From positions 1 through 10,282 of the forward strand of contig JAHJDU010000141.1 of assembly GCA_018812385.1 (NCBI GenBank): 10,282 nucleotides of DNA, in the 5' to 3' direction. The stretch comes from Pseudomonadota bacterium (GTDB taxonomy: Bacteria > Desulfobacterota > Desulfobacteria > Desulfobacterales > Desulfobacteraceae). Positions 1-6,697 of the stretch are shown one piece after another; the first letter of the stretch is position 1, and each line of letters opens with the position of its first letter. The position numbers and the translations under genes are program-made. The notes below the pieces were generated by a model. It was not told where the DNA came from, did no database searches, and saw only the letters and a program-made list of their open reading frames with translations.

Positions 1-1
1 T

Positions 2-409
2 CAAAATATTTTTACGGAGTATGCTAATACCATAGCCGGTAAGCTGGCAAAGGTTAAATTTGCCAAAATATGTTATGATGCTTCAAAATTTGATCAAAGT
101 TATCAATATTATAAAGAATCCCTTGAGATATTGAAAAATGAAGCCCAGATGGAAAATTTTCTTCTGGCCTCTTTGGGGCATGTAAGCCTTGCCAGAAAAG
201 AATTGAAAGAGGCTGAGAAATATTTTCTTCAAATTGAACAAGGCAAAACAAATCTATTAAAGGATGAAGCAAAATTTGCCCTGGCCATGTTGTATGCAAC
301 CGGTGATAAAGTGGGTGAGAGCAAAAAACTGTACGAGAAAATTGTTGCGGAATATGAAACTTCAATGTACCGGCCAATCGCCAAGAGCAAGATTGATGAA
401 ATAAAGTGA
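2..409 (+). CDS. TPR-like repeat protein, C-terminal part (5' end outside window)
   Basis: The frame is open from the first full codon at position 2 to a TGA at 407-409, so about 135 C-terminal residues are visible and the start lies upstream. The protein is a run of amphipathic helix pairs with TPR-like spacing: Ala/Tyr/Leu-rich helices with motifs such as AKVKFAKICYDASKFDQSY, then GHVSLARKELKEAEKYF and LAMLYATGDKVGESKKLYEKI. This pattern is typical of tetratricopeptide or YfgM-like (TPR_21) domains, which act as protein-protein scaffolds, often at the inner membrane or in the periplasm. No signal peptide or membrane segment can be judged because the N-terminus is missing. A TTG at 131 could be read as a start, but coding continues unbroken upstream of it. 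A strong hairpin follows 9 bp after the stop. The TPR fold is fairly secure; the specific family and role are not. Confidence 0.75.
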   Translation, partial: QNIFTEYANTIAGKLAKVKFAKICYDASKFDQSYQYYKESLEILKNEAQMENFLLASLGHVSLARKELKEAEKYFLQIEQGKTNLLKDEAKFALAMLYATGDKVGESKKLYEKIVAEYETSMYRPIAKSKIDEIK

Positions 410-418
410 TATAAACTA

Positions 419-454
419 AAAGAGGCTGCTTTGCGTTGCTAAAGCAGCCTCTTT
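419..454. terminator. Strong hairpin, probable (possibly bidirectional) transcription terminator
   Basis: A perfect 14-bp stem, AAAGAGGCTGCTTT (419-432) pairing with AAAGCAGCCTCTTT (441-454), encloses an 8-nt loop. It starts 9 bp after the stop of the TPR-like gene. On the plus strand the U-tract is short (CTTT, then AAG). On the minus strand the stem ends in CTCTTTTAGTTTAT, which is somewhat better, so it could also stop transcripts coming from the kinase/regulator operon, although that gene ends about 320 bp away. The hairpin is directly visible; the terminator role is inferred. Confidence 0.7.
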
Positions 455-776
455 AAGAAAAGGAAAAAAAGATGAAAAAACCAACATTTTGTTAGTATAA
501 ACTGATAATGCAATTTGCCTGCCATAATATGAAAATTAACCCCCACCTCTCAAATTTTTTTTAACTACCTGAAATTATATCCTTTTTATAATTGGATAAA
601 ATTTGGGCTGCTTTGTTTGCCATGGACAAATTGAAAAAGGATGCAAACAAATTTAAAATTTTAAACTTGTTTTGACATGGTTTATTGAATTGTGTCTCTA
701 ACTATTTAAAAATACAACTAAAAATTATTAATTTTAAAATAGTTTATAATTTTGAACGACCTATTATTTTTTTTAG
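455..776. other. AT-rich intergenic stretch with no supported gene
   Basis: This is about 320 bp between the hairpin and the end of the response regulator gene. It is very AT-rich. I see no tRNA-like fold, no good Shine-Dalgarno plus ORF, and no GC-rich hairpin followed by a T-run just downstream of the regulator stop. A TTGACA occurs at 672-677 without a convincing -10 partner. A pure A/T inverted repeat (AAAATTAT 721-728, ATAATTTT 746-753) is weak. The 10-mer GGCTGCTTTG at 606-615 repeats the left arm of the upstream hairpin (424-433), probably by chance. Confidence 0.6.
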
Positions 777-2147
777 CTATTTGTCCAGATTAAATTTTTT
801 AAGTTTCTGGCTCAAACCACTTTTTCCTATTCCCAGAAGTTCAGCTGCTTTTGTCTGTATGTTTCCAGAAAGTTTCATCGCTCTTTGTATCATCCTTTTC
901 TCCACGGCTGCCAGAGTTTCCGCAAGTCCAACATCCTCAGGAATCCCATTCAAATCAAGTGTGAAAGACATATTCTGTCTGACCTGTAATGGAAGGTCGG
1001 ATGGGGTAATCGTGTCGCTGCTGCAGAGGATGACACAGCGTTCTATAATGTTTTCAAGTTCCCTTACATTGCCTTTCCATTGATAATCGCATAAAATTTT
1101 GACAGTTTCCAGGTTGATCCCGGATACATTGCCCGTTGAGGGCTGCTCATTGGTATATTTGTCTATAAAATGGTTGATTAACAAAGGAATGTCCTCGGAT
1201 CGTTCTCTAAGGGGCGGAATAACCGCCTTGACAACATTGAGCCTGTAATAGAGATCTTCTCTGAAACGCCCATTTTTTATCTCATCTTCAAGGTTTTTGT
1301 TAGTAGCTGCAATGAGGCGAAAATCAACAGGGATAGACATTGTCCCTCCAACCCGTTCAATTGTTTTTTCCTGAAGAACCCTGAGTAATTTTACCTGGAG
1401 TGAAATGGGCAGTTCACCAATTTCATCAAGAAATAGAGTCCCTTTGTCAGACATTTCAAACCGACCTTTTTTCATGGCGATTGCCCCTGTAAAGGCTCCT
1501 TTTTCATGGCCAAACAACTCACTTTCTAAAAGCGTTTCAGCAAATGCAGAGCAGTTTACAGCAATTAAAGGTTTGGTTTTTCTCAGGCTGTTATAATGGA
1601 TTGATTTTGCGACCAGCTCTTTGCCCGTACCGCTTTCCCCTTCTATAAGAACGCTGGCATTGGAAGGTGCCACTTTTTTAATAAGTTCATAAATTTCCTG
1701 CATGGGTTTGCTTTTTCCGATAATATTAACAAAGCTGTACCGTGAACTGATTGCCTCCCTGAGGATGCTGTTCTCCTGAACAATTCTGTAAACCGAGATC
1801 GCTTTGGCAATATGGGCAATAAGTGCCTGGTTCTCAAAAGGTTTGAGAATAAATGTGTATGCACCCTTGTGCATGGCTTCCACAGCTTTTTCTACACTGC
1901 CATAGGCCGTCATGATGATGACAGGGATATCTGGCTTGATTTCTTTAATTTTTTCAAGTAATTGGATACCGCTCATCCCGGGCATTTTTACATCGGTCAA
2001 AACCAGGTCTATGAGTTCGTTGTTTAGAATATCCAGGGCCTCCATTCCACTGGAAGCGGTTAAGGATGTATAGCCTTCTTCCTGAAGGATTTCTCCTATT
2101 ATTGTGGGGTAATTTTTTTCATCATCAACAATCAGAATATTTTCCAT
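777..2147 (-). CDS. Sigma-54-dependent response regulator (NtrC family: REC, AAA+, Fis-type HTH)
   Basis: A 456-aa phosphorylation-controlled activator of sigma-54 RNA polymerase, with full family length and domain order. The receiver domain (about 1-118) has acidic D8/D9, phospho-acceptor D52 in LTDVKMPG, T80 and K102. The AAA+ domain (about 140-370) has Walker A GESGTGKE (170-177), the sigma-54 contact loop GAFTGA (217-222), Walker B GTLFLDE (236-242) and an arginine-finger segment RFRED (294-298). A Fis-like helix-turn-helix (about 410-452, with AAELLGIGKSGLSQKL) binds DNA. All key residues are intact, so it should be an active ATPase and activator. The start has AGGAG at 2157-2161, 9 nt upstream, overlapping the kinase stop codon. 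It lies 12 bp after the kinase gene and is clearly its partner. Targets cannot be read from sequence; pilus genes are a plausible guess by PilR analogy and position. I saw no GG-N10-GC sigma-54 promoter in the adjacent divergent region. Confidence 0.95.
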   Translation of the reverse strand: MENILIVDDEKNYPTIIGEILQEEGYTSLTASSGMEALDILNNELIDLVLTDVKMPGMSGIQLLEKIKEIKPDIPVIIMTAYGSVEKAVEAMHKGAYTFILKPFENQALIAHIAKAISVYRIVQENSILREAISSRYSFVNIIGKSKPMQEIYELIKKVAPSNASVLIEGESGTGKELVAKSIHYNSLRKTKPLIAVNCSAFAETLLESELFGHEKGAFTGAIAMKKGRFEMSDKGTLFLDEIGELPISLQVKLLRVLQEKTIERVGGTMSIPVDFRLIAATNKNLEDEIKNGRFREDLYYRLNVVKAVIPPLRERSEDIPLLINHFIDKYTNEQPSTGNVSGINLETVKILCDYQWKGNVRELENIIERCVILCSSDTITPSDLPLQVRQNMSFTLDLNGIPEDVGLAETLAAVEKRMIQRAMKLSGNIQTKAAELLGIGKSGLSQKLKKFNLDK

Positions 2148-2159
2148 GCCATTTGTCTC

Positions 2160-3575
2160 CTAAGCTGGAAGCCTAATTTCTACGTTTGCGCCCCTTGTTT
2201 CTGTATTTGTAATTGCAATTGTTCCGTTGTGGGCTTCAATAATATTTTTTACGATGCCAAGACCTAATCCAGTTCCAGTATCTTTTGTCGTAAAAAAGGG
2301 GGTCCATATTTTTTTTAAGACCTGTTCTGGGATACCCTCCCCGTTATCAATAAAATTAATAACAATACTGCCTGAATCATATTTTATTCGGATGGTAAGA
2401 CAGCCATTGTTTTTTAAGGACTGGAATGCATTAATGAAAATATTTAAGAACGCCTGGTGCAGCATGGCACTGTCAGCCATTATTTCAGGTAATCGTTCTG
2501 ATATCTCTTTTATGATCTTGAAATTATTATCTTCTATCTGGGGAGTAAGATAGGCAATATTTTTTTCTATAATCTCCTCAATCCGGCAGGGATGAAGATC
2601 CGGGATTTTAGGTTTGGCAAAATCCAGAAAGTCTGTAATAATATTATCAAGCCTGGCAGACTCTTCGACAATAATATCAGGGATACTGCTTGTGGCATCC
2701 AGTTTTGCCATCTTCTTCTTCAATAATTGGGCACTGCTTTTTATAATCCCCAGGGGATTTCTGATTTCATGTGATACACCTGCTGTCATTTCACCAATGG
2801 CTGACAAGTGTTCAGCCTGATGCAGTTTTTCTTCAAGCTTAAGTCTTTCTTCAGCTCTTTGTTCCAGGATTTTTTCTCCATGCTTGACTACAAACCGAAG
2901 TACCATGAAAAGGATTCCCATAATAATAAAGCAGGACCCAACAATAAGCCCTTGAAGCTTAAATACTTTTTTATAATCATCGGAAACATCTCTGACAATT
3001 TCAACGACACCCAGTACCCGGTCTGCCAGATCAGGTGATATCTGTTTGTCAGCCCTTAGGGGAGCAAAGGTAATGATTTTTGTTTCCTGGGGAAACCAGA
3101 ATAACAATTCCAGAAAGCTGCCCTGCTGTGTTAGCCTTGATGTTGCTTCTTTTTTCATTGCTTTTTCATAATGGACACCGCCGGCGTTTTCTTCTCCTAT
3201 TTTAGTCGGATCAAAGCTATAGGAGATAATGTTTTTTTCATCATAAAGGGTCACCATTTCAACATCAAAACTATGCAGGGTAGATCTGACAACTTTGTCC
3301 ATCAGAAGGAATTGTTCTTTTTCTCGCAGCCTGATCTCCCCGTATCGTACTAATACTGGGAGCATAAACCTGGAAATGATCTGATGGTTGAGATTCTCCA
3401 CAAGGAGCGAGGCATATTCTTCACTTTTTTCCAGAAGAATCTTTCTTACCCAGTGGGCATTTAAAGTTGAGATTGCAATGGTCGCAGTGAACATTATAAC
3501 AAGGGAGGAGAAGGTGAAAAATTTGACCAGCCTGAAAGATTTTATGCCCTGTAAGTCATCTGATTTTTGTAACAT
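2160..3575 (-). CDS. Membrane sensor histidine kinase with periplasmic sensor domain
   Basis: A 471-aa sensor kinase. A first membrane helix (about 19-40) and a second (about 208-229) flank a periplasmic domain of about 165 residues that starts helical and ends in a strand-rich part (VEMVTLYDEKNIISYSFD, then LGVVEIVRDVSDDYKK), reminiscent of Cache/PDC-type sensor domains. A linker coiled coil (about 232-256) leads to the HisKA domain with phospho-accepting H269 in SHEIRNPLG. The HATPase domain has N-box N378/N382, G1 DNGEGIP (410-416), an F-box region (PFFTTKD) and G2 GTGLGLG (434-440). It should phosphorylate the regulator encoded 12 bp downstream. The ATG at 3575 has only a weak GGG at 3580-3582 as Shine-Dalgarno. 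The layout differs from classical Pseudomonas PilS, which has six membrane helices and a PAS domain, so I do not use that name. The signal is unknown. It is transcribed divergently from pilM. Confidence 0.93.
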   Translation of the reverse strand: MLQKSDDLQGIKSFRLVKFFTFSSLVIMFTATIAISTLNAHWVRKILLEKSEEYASLLVENLNHQIISRFMLPVLVRYGEIRLREKEQFLLMDKVVRSTLHSFDVEMVTLYDEKNIISYSFDPTKIGEENAGGVHYEKAMKKEATSRLTQQGSFLELLFWFPQETKIITFAPLRADKQISPDLADRVLGVVEIVRDVSDDYKKVFKLQGLIVGSCFIIMGILFMVLRFVVKHGEKILEQRAEERLKLEEKLHQAEHLSAIGEMTAGVSHEIRNPLGIIKSSAQLLKKKMAKLDATSSIPDIIVEESARLDNIITDFLDFAKPKIPDLHPCRIEEIIEKNIAYLTPQIEDNNFKIIKEISERLPEIMADSAMLHQAFLNIFINAFQSLKNNGCLTIRIKYDSGSIVINFIDNGEGIPEQVLKKIWTPFFTTKDTGTGLGLGIVKNIIEAHNGTIAITNTETRGANVEIRLPA

Positions 3576-3603
3576 TTATCCCACAATTTTTTAGTTTTTA
3601 AGT

Positions 3604-3633
3604 TTGACAAACCTATCTGGCTTTTGCTATGAG
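3604..3633 (+). promoter_or_regulatory. Candidate sigma-70 promoter P1 for the pil operon
   Basis: A perfect TTGACA (3604-3609) is followed after 18 bp by TATGAG (3628-3633), which is preceded by TGC as in an extended -10 element. Transcription would start near 3640, giving a leader of about 130 nt that contains the whole inverted repeat at 3690-3716. The -10 matches only four of six consensus bases. The assignment rests on sequence match and location only. Confidence 0.4.
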
Positions 3634-3646
3634 TTTAGTAAAAGGC

Positions 3647-3652
3647 ATTATA
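3647..3652 (-). promoter_or_regulatory. Candidate -10 box for the kinase/regulator operon
   Basis: The minus strand reads a perfect TATAAT here, about 72 bp upstream of the kinase ATG. No good -35 hexamer lies 16-18 bp upstream on that strand (the sequence there is around GATATT), so the promoter would be weak or activator-dependent. It sits between the -10 of candidate P1 and the -35 of candidate P2 on the opposite strand, so divergent transcription could interfere. Confidence 0.25.
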
Positions 3653-3661
3653 GTATTTGAC

Positions 3662-3690
3662 TTTACAGCAATATCGGATCAAAGTATAGT
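3662..3690 (+). promoter_or_regulatory. Candidate sigma-70 promoter P2 for the pil operon
   Basis: TTTACA (3662-3667), a 17-bp spacer and TATAGT (3685-3690) give five of six consensus bases in each box at ideal spacing. Transcription would start near 3696-3698, about 75 nt before pilM and inside the left arm of the inverted repeat at 3690-3716. This is the best sigma-70-like match I found in the divergent region. Confidence 0.45.
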
Positions 3691-3716
3691 CATATTGATG
3701 GTAGGAATCAATATGA
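3690..3716. repeat. Perfect 10-bp inverted repeat at the pil promoter/leader
   Basis: TCATATTGAT (3690-3699) and ATCAATATGA (3707-3716) are exact reverse complements separated by GGTAGGA. The left arm overlaps the last base of the P2 -10 box and the predicted start site, a typical place for a dimeric repressor operator. In RNA made from P1 it would form a 10-bp hairpin with a Shine-Dalgarno-like AGGA in its loop and an ATG in its right arm. The repeat is directly seen; both roles are inference. Confidence 0.55.
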
Positions 3717-3745
3717 AAAATTGCAAACTGGATTTATCTAAGTGA
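3713..3745 (+). CDS. Possible 10-codon leader ORF upstream of pilM
   Basis: An ATG at 3713 opens a 10-residue frame (MKNCKLDLSK) ending in TGA at 3743-3745, 26 nt before the pilM start. It has a better ribosome-binding site (AGGA at 3703-3706, 6 nt away) than pilM itself. The site lies in the loop of the inverted repeat and the start codon is in its stem. It may be a translated leader that governs entry into pilM, or a chance ORF. No attenuator terminator is visible after it. Confidence 0.25.
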   Translation: MKNCKLDLSK

Positions 3746-3771
3746 CATTGGTTTTACCTTAATTATTGTGA

Positions 3772-4836
3772 ATGTGTATGATATTTGGGAAAAAAGATCA
3801 TCTTGTCGGTCTGGATATCGGCTCTTCGTTTATTAAGGTTGCTGAGCTCAAAGTAACCGGGAAAGGGATTGTCCTGCATAAATTCGGGATGGCCCGAATC
3901 GCACCTGGCACCATTGTTGAAGGCCGGATTGCTGATATGGATGGTCTTGCAAGTGACATCCGAAGGCTTTTTAAATCCCAGAAAATTCGTGAAAAAAATG
4001 TTGCCATCTCAACGGGTGGGCATTCAGTCGTAATAAAAACAATTAATATATCAACCAGACCTGAAAAACAACTCCACGATACAATATATTCTGAGGCAGA
4101 ACAATATATTCCCTATGACATTGATGATGTCAATATCGATTATCAAGTCCTGGGTGAAAGCGAATTTTCCCATGGTCACATGAGTGTGCTGGTGGTTGCA
4201 GTTAAAAAAGATCTGGTGGCTGAGTATATTGATTTGATTCATCTGGCCGGGCTTTATCCGAAAATAATTGATGTTGATACCTTTGCTCTTCAAAACGCCC
4301 ATGACATACTGCCCTCTGAAAACCATGAACAAATAACCTTGTTGATTGATATAGGGGCATCAAAAACATCTTTGAACATATTAAAGGAAAAAGCATCGTT
4401 AATGATGAGGGATACTGTGTCTGGAACAAATCAGATCATAGAAGAGATTGTCCATCAATTTGATGTAACCGTGGATGAAGCAGAACAAATAGTTAATGGT
4501 CAGGCAAATGATATTGTCAGCCAGGATAGCATTCAGGAGATCTGCAGGAATATCTCTTTATCATGGTGTTCTGAAATTTGTGAAGTGGTGAACACGTATC
4601 AAACCTCTTCCAATTATGAGAAAATTGAAAAAATTGTATTGAGTGGCGGAGGTGTTTTTATTAAAGGCTTTAAAGATAGTCTTTTATCTGAGCTGGATGC
4701 AGATATATCAATCATTAATCCCTTTAAAGCCTTGATTGTAAATGAAAAGAAATTTCCAGACTCTTTTATAACCAAAACCGGCCCCCTGGCACCGATAGCC
4801 ATAGGACTTGCATTAAGACGAGTGGATGATAAATGA
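3772..4836 (+). CDS. pilM: Type IV pilus assembly protein PilM (actin-like ATPase)
   Basis: A cytoplasmic actin-like protein (SHS2/FtsA-type fold) that binds the N-terminal tail of PilN and forms the cytoplasmic part of the pilus alignment complex. The 354 aa match the usual family length. The N-terminal phosphate-1 motif is LVGLDIGSSFIKVAELK (11-27). A second phosphate motif, LLIDIGASKTSLNIL, lies at about 189-203, and the adenosine motif VLSGGGVFIKGF at about 289-300. There is no signal peptide or membrane segment, as expected. Two in-frame starts compete: ATG at 3772 and ATG at 3778. The latter gives MIFGKK, closer to the usual MLFGKK family start. Neither has a visible Shine-Dalgarno. It is the first gene of pilMNOPQ and overlaps pilN by four bases (ATGA). 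Confidence 0.96.
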   Translation: MCMIFGKKDHLVGLDIGSSFIKVAELKVTGKGIVLHKFGMARIAPGTIVEGRIADMDGLASDIRRLFKSQKIREKNVAISTGGHSVVIKTINISTRPEKQLHDTIYSEAEQYIPYDIDDVNIDYQVLGESEFSHGHMSVLVVAVKKDLVAEYIDLIHLAGLYPKIIDVDTFALQNAHDILPSENHEQITLLIDIGASKTSLNILKEKASLMMRDTVSGTNQIIEEIVHQFDVTVDEAEQIVNGQANDIVSQDSIQEICRNISLSWCSEICEVVNTYQTSSNYEKIEKIVLSGGGVFIKGFKDSLLSELDADISIINPFKALIVNEKKFPDSFITKTGPLAPIAIGLALRRVDDK

Positions 4837-5408
4837 TAAAAATTAATCTTTTACCATTTAGAGTTGCCAGAAAAAAAGAGAATATCAGAAAGCAGATATC
4901 CATCTTTTTATTGTTGATTTTTTTAACCATTGTGGCACTTGTCTGGTACACAATGAGTATGAATAAACAAATTTTGGAAGTTAAAGAAAAAACAAAACAG
5001 GTCAATCATCAAATTTTAAAATATAAAAAAAAGGCCGATCGGGTAGCCAAAATTAAAAAAGACCTGCAAGTTCTTGAAGAAAAGCTTGAAATCGTCTCTT
5101 CGTTGAAAAAACAGAGGGGAGAACAATTAATTTTATTTGATAAAATGACTGACCTTATTGTTCCCCAGCGAATGTGGCTTGAAAGTTTTAAAACAAATGA
5201 AGATAGTGTTACCATCAAAGGTATTGCATTTGACAACCCTACAATTGCTGATTTTATGGATAAACTTGAAAATTCTTCAATCTTTGACAAAGTTGATTTA
5301 AAAACAGCTAAAATAAAAAATTTTAAAGATGGTATTATGTTAAAATCATTTGAATTGCTTTGTAGCAAAGCAAAATCAAAAGAAGAGAAACAAGAAAATT
5401 CAAAATAA
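4833..5408 (+). CDS. pilN: Type IV pilus assembly protein PilN
   Basis: A bitopic inner-membrane protein of 191 aa, the normal size. The N-terminal tail holds the conserved INLLPFR (4-10), which in known systems docks into PilM. A membrane helix follows (about 22-41, ISIFLLLIFLTIVALVWYTM), then a periplasmic coiled coil rich in Lys/Glu (about 43-99) and a ferredoxin-like domain (about 105-180, with MWLESFK and VTIKGIAFDNPTIADFMDKL) that dimerises with PilO. The ATG overlaps the pilM stop in ATGA and has little Shine-Dalgarno, so translation is probably coupled to pilM. PilO starts 7 bp after its stop. Confidence 0.95.
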   Translation: MIKINLLPFRVARKKENIRKQISIFLLLIFLTIVALVWYTMSMNKQILEVKEKTKQVNHQILKYKKKADRVAKIKKDLQVLEEKLEIVSSLKKQRGEQLILFDKMTDLIVPQRMWLESFKTNEDSVTIKGIAFDNPTIADFMDKLENSSIFDKVDLKTAKIKNFKDGIMLKSFELLCSKAKSKEEKQENSK

Positions 5409-5415
5409 GGGCAGA

Positions 5416-6054
5416 ATGAGAAAGGGAAAAAGTAATATTAATGAAACAAAAAAACCCCTGGACGTTTTTTTTGAAAAAGTCGCTACACTTACAAAAAGAC
5501 AACGGCTGCTTATCTACCTTATAACATTCGCTGTCATCGGAGGCGCCTATTATTATTTTGTGTTTATGCCAAAGCACGATGAATTGAAAAAAGAACAAAA
5601 TAATTATAAAAGCCAGGTTGCCACGCTTTCAACATTTAAGAAAAGGGCTTCCGAGATTTTAAAATATGAAACATTAATGGCCCAAAAAACCGAGGAATTT
5701 AATATAGCAATGAAAGCCCTTCCTGATAAACGTGAGCTTCCATCACTGTTGACAGGTATCTCCAAGGCAGGAAGCTATGCAGGACTGGCATTTCATCTGT
5801 TTGAACCTGGCAACGAAGTCAATAAGGAGTTTTTTAAAGAAATTCCTGTTTCCATAAAGGTCCAGGGTCGATACCATCAAATTACGGATTTTTTCTTTCA
5901 AATTACAAGGCTTAACAGGATTGTGAATATCAATAATGTTGAGGTGAAAACCAAGGGTGAGCTTTTGGAAATGAGCTGCACGGCTGTTACCTACATGTTC
6001 GTTGAAAAAAATGAATCAACAGATAAAAATAATCAAAAAAGCAAAAAGAAATAG
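5416..6054 (+). CDS. pilO: Type IV pilus assembly protein PilO
   Basis: A bitopic inner-membrane partner of PilN; the heterodimer spaces the inner-membrane platform from PilP and PilQ. From ATG 5416 it is 212 aa: a basic cytoplasmic tail, one membrane helix (about 31-50, LLIYLITFAVIGGAYYYFVF), a coiled coil (about 53-95) and a ferredoxin-like domain (about 105-205, with LPSLLTGISKAGSYAGL and VQGRYHQITDFFFQITRLNRIVNI). The frame is open upstream to a TTG at 5350 inside pilN, but ATG 5416 is chosen because AAGGG (5407-5411) sits 4 nt before it and it avoids a 59-bp overlap. The gap to pilN is 7 bp. The C-terminus is a Lys/Asn/Ser tail. Confidence 0.94.
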   Translation: MRKGKSNINETKKPLDVFFEKVATLTKRQRLLIYLITFAVIGGAYYYFVFMPKHDELKKEQNNYKSQVATLSTFKKRASEILKYETLMAQKTEEFNIAMKALPDKRELPSLLTGISKAGSYAGLAFHLFEPGNEVNKEFFKEIPVSIKVQGRYHQITDFFFQITRLNRIVNINNVEVKTKGELLEMSCTAVTYMFVEKNESTDKNNQKSKKK

Positions 6055-6078
6055 GAATTGATAAAAAAAGAATTCACA

Positions 6079-6696
6079 ATGATACCTAAATCAAAGATAA
6101 TTTTATCAGCACTTGTATTTGGATTTATTTTTTTGATCTCTGCCTGTAATGATCAGCCACCTGTAGCAAATAAATCAGTCCCAAGTGTAATTTCAGGTAA
6201 AATATCTTCCCAACCCATTGTTCAAGATAAATTTGAAAAAGATGAATTAAATTCAAAAAACAATAAAACTCCAGTCTTAGAAAACACTCTTCAGGGTTCA
6301 GAACAAAGAGAGGATAAACAAGAGCCTGAGCATTATGATTCCCTTGGCAAAATTGATCCATTTGAATCGCTGATTCAGGAAAAAGTAGAAGAAAGTCAGC
6401 CCCTGATTGATGAACGCCCAAAAAGAATTTTAACCCCCCTTGAAAAAATTGAGTTAAGCCAAATTCGTCTGGTGGCCGTCATTATTATGAAAAACAGGCA
6501 GATTGCAATGGTAGAGGAAGCCAATGGCAAAGGGTATGAGGTGGGTATTGGTACTTATATTGGAAAAAATCAGGGAAAAGTATCTGAAATTAAAGATAGC
6601 AGCATTGTGATCAAGGAGCTGATTAAAGATTATAAAGGAAAGCTCAAAGAGCGTTTTCAGGAAATAAAACTTCATAAAATTGATAATGAGGATTAA
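6079..6696 (+). CDS. pilP: Type IV pilus assembly lipoprotein PilP
   Basis: A periplasmic lipoprotein that connects PilN/PilO to PilQ. From ATG 6079 it is 205 aa. A lipoprotein signal peptide ends in the lipobox ISAC, with lipidated C23 followed by N24. A long hydrophilic, probably disordered linker rich in Glu, Lys, Gln and Ser spans about 24-115. The compact beta domain of the PilP family covers about 118-200 (PLEKIELSQIRLVAVIIMKN, MVEEANGKGYEVGIGTYIG, GKVSEIKDSSIVIKE). The frame also opens at TTG 6058, which would add seven residues, but its AGGA lies only 1 nt from that codon, so the ATG is preferred. The gene starts 24 bp after the pilO stop and ends 1 bp before pilQ. Confidence 0.9.
   Translation: MIPKSKIILSALVFGFIFLISACNDQPPVANKSVPSVISGKISSQPIVQDKFEKDELNSKNNKTPVLENTLQGSEQREDKQEPEHYDSLGKIDPFESLIQEKVEESQPLIDERPKRILTPLEKIELSQIRLVAVIIMKNRQIAMVEEANGKGYEVGIGTYIGKNQGKVSEIKDSSIVIKELIKDYKGKLKERFQEIKLHKIDNED
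6688..6692 (+). promoter_or_regulatory. Ribosome-binding site that fixes the pilQ start
   Basis: GAGGA lies 5 nt before the ATG at 6698 and within the last codons of pilP. It favours ATG 6698 over the in-frame TTG 6680 and ATG 6686, which lie upstream of or on this site, and over the internal ATGs at 6713, 6725 and 6734. Confidence 0.7.
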
Positions 6697-6697
6697 T

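Noticed and set aside
473..499. Small ORF (ATG AAA AAA CCA...) after the hairpin, with an AAGG upstream
   Set aside because: It has only seven codons in a purine-rich run, with no context suggesting a leader or toxin peptide.
672..705. TTGACA at 672-677 as a plus-strand promoter in the left intergenic region
   Set aside because: At 16-19 bp spacing only TCTCTA- or TCTAAC-like sequences are found, and it would fire antisense into the regulator gene. The -35 match alone is not enough.
721..753. A/T-only 8-bp inverted repeat as terminator of the kinase/regulator operon
   Set aside because: It has no G-C pairs and a long loop, and such repeats are expected by chance in DNA this AT-rich.
685..1083. 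Plus-strand open frame of about 132 codons overlapping the end of the response regulator gene
   Set aside because: Most of it is antisense to a well-supported coding region, it has no ribosome-binding site, and its composition reads like a reverse-frame shadow.
2160..3575. Naming the kinase PilS and the regulator PilR
   Set aside because: The kinase lacks the six-helix membrane domain of classical PilS, and location beside pil genes is not enough to assign orthology.
3576..3771. Search for a sigma-54 promoter (GG-N10-GC) upstream of pilM or the kinase
   Set aside because: Every plus-strand GG I tested in the region lacks GC at the required spacing, so I do not claim one.
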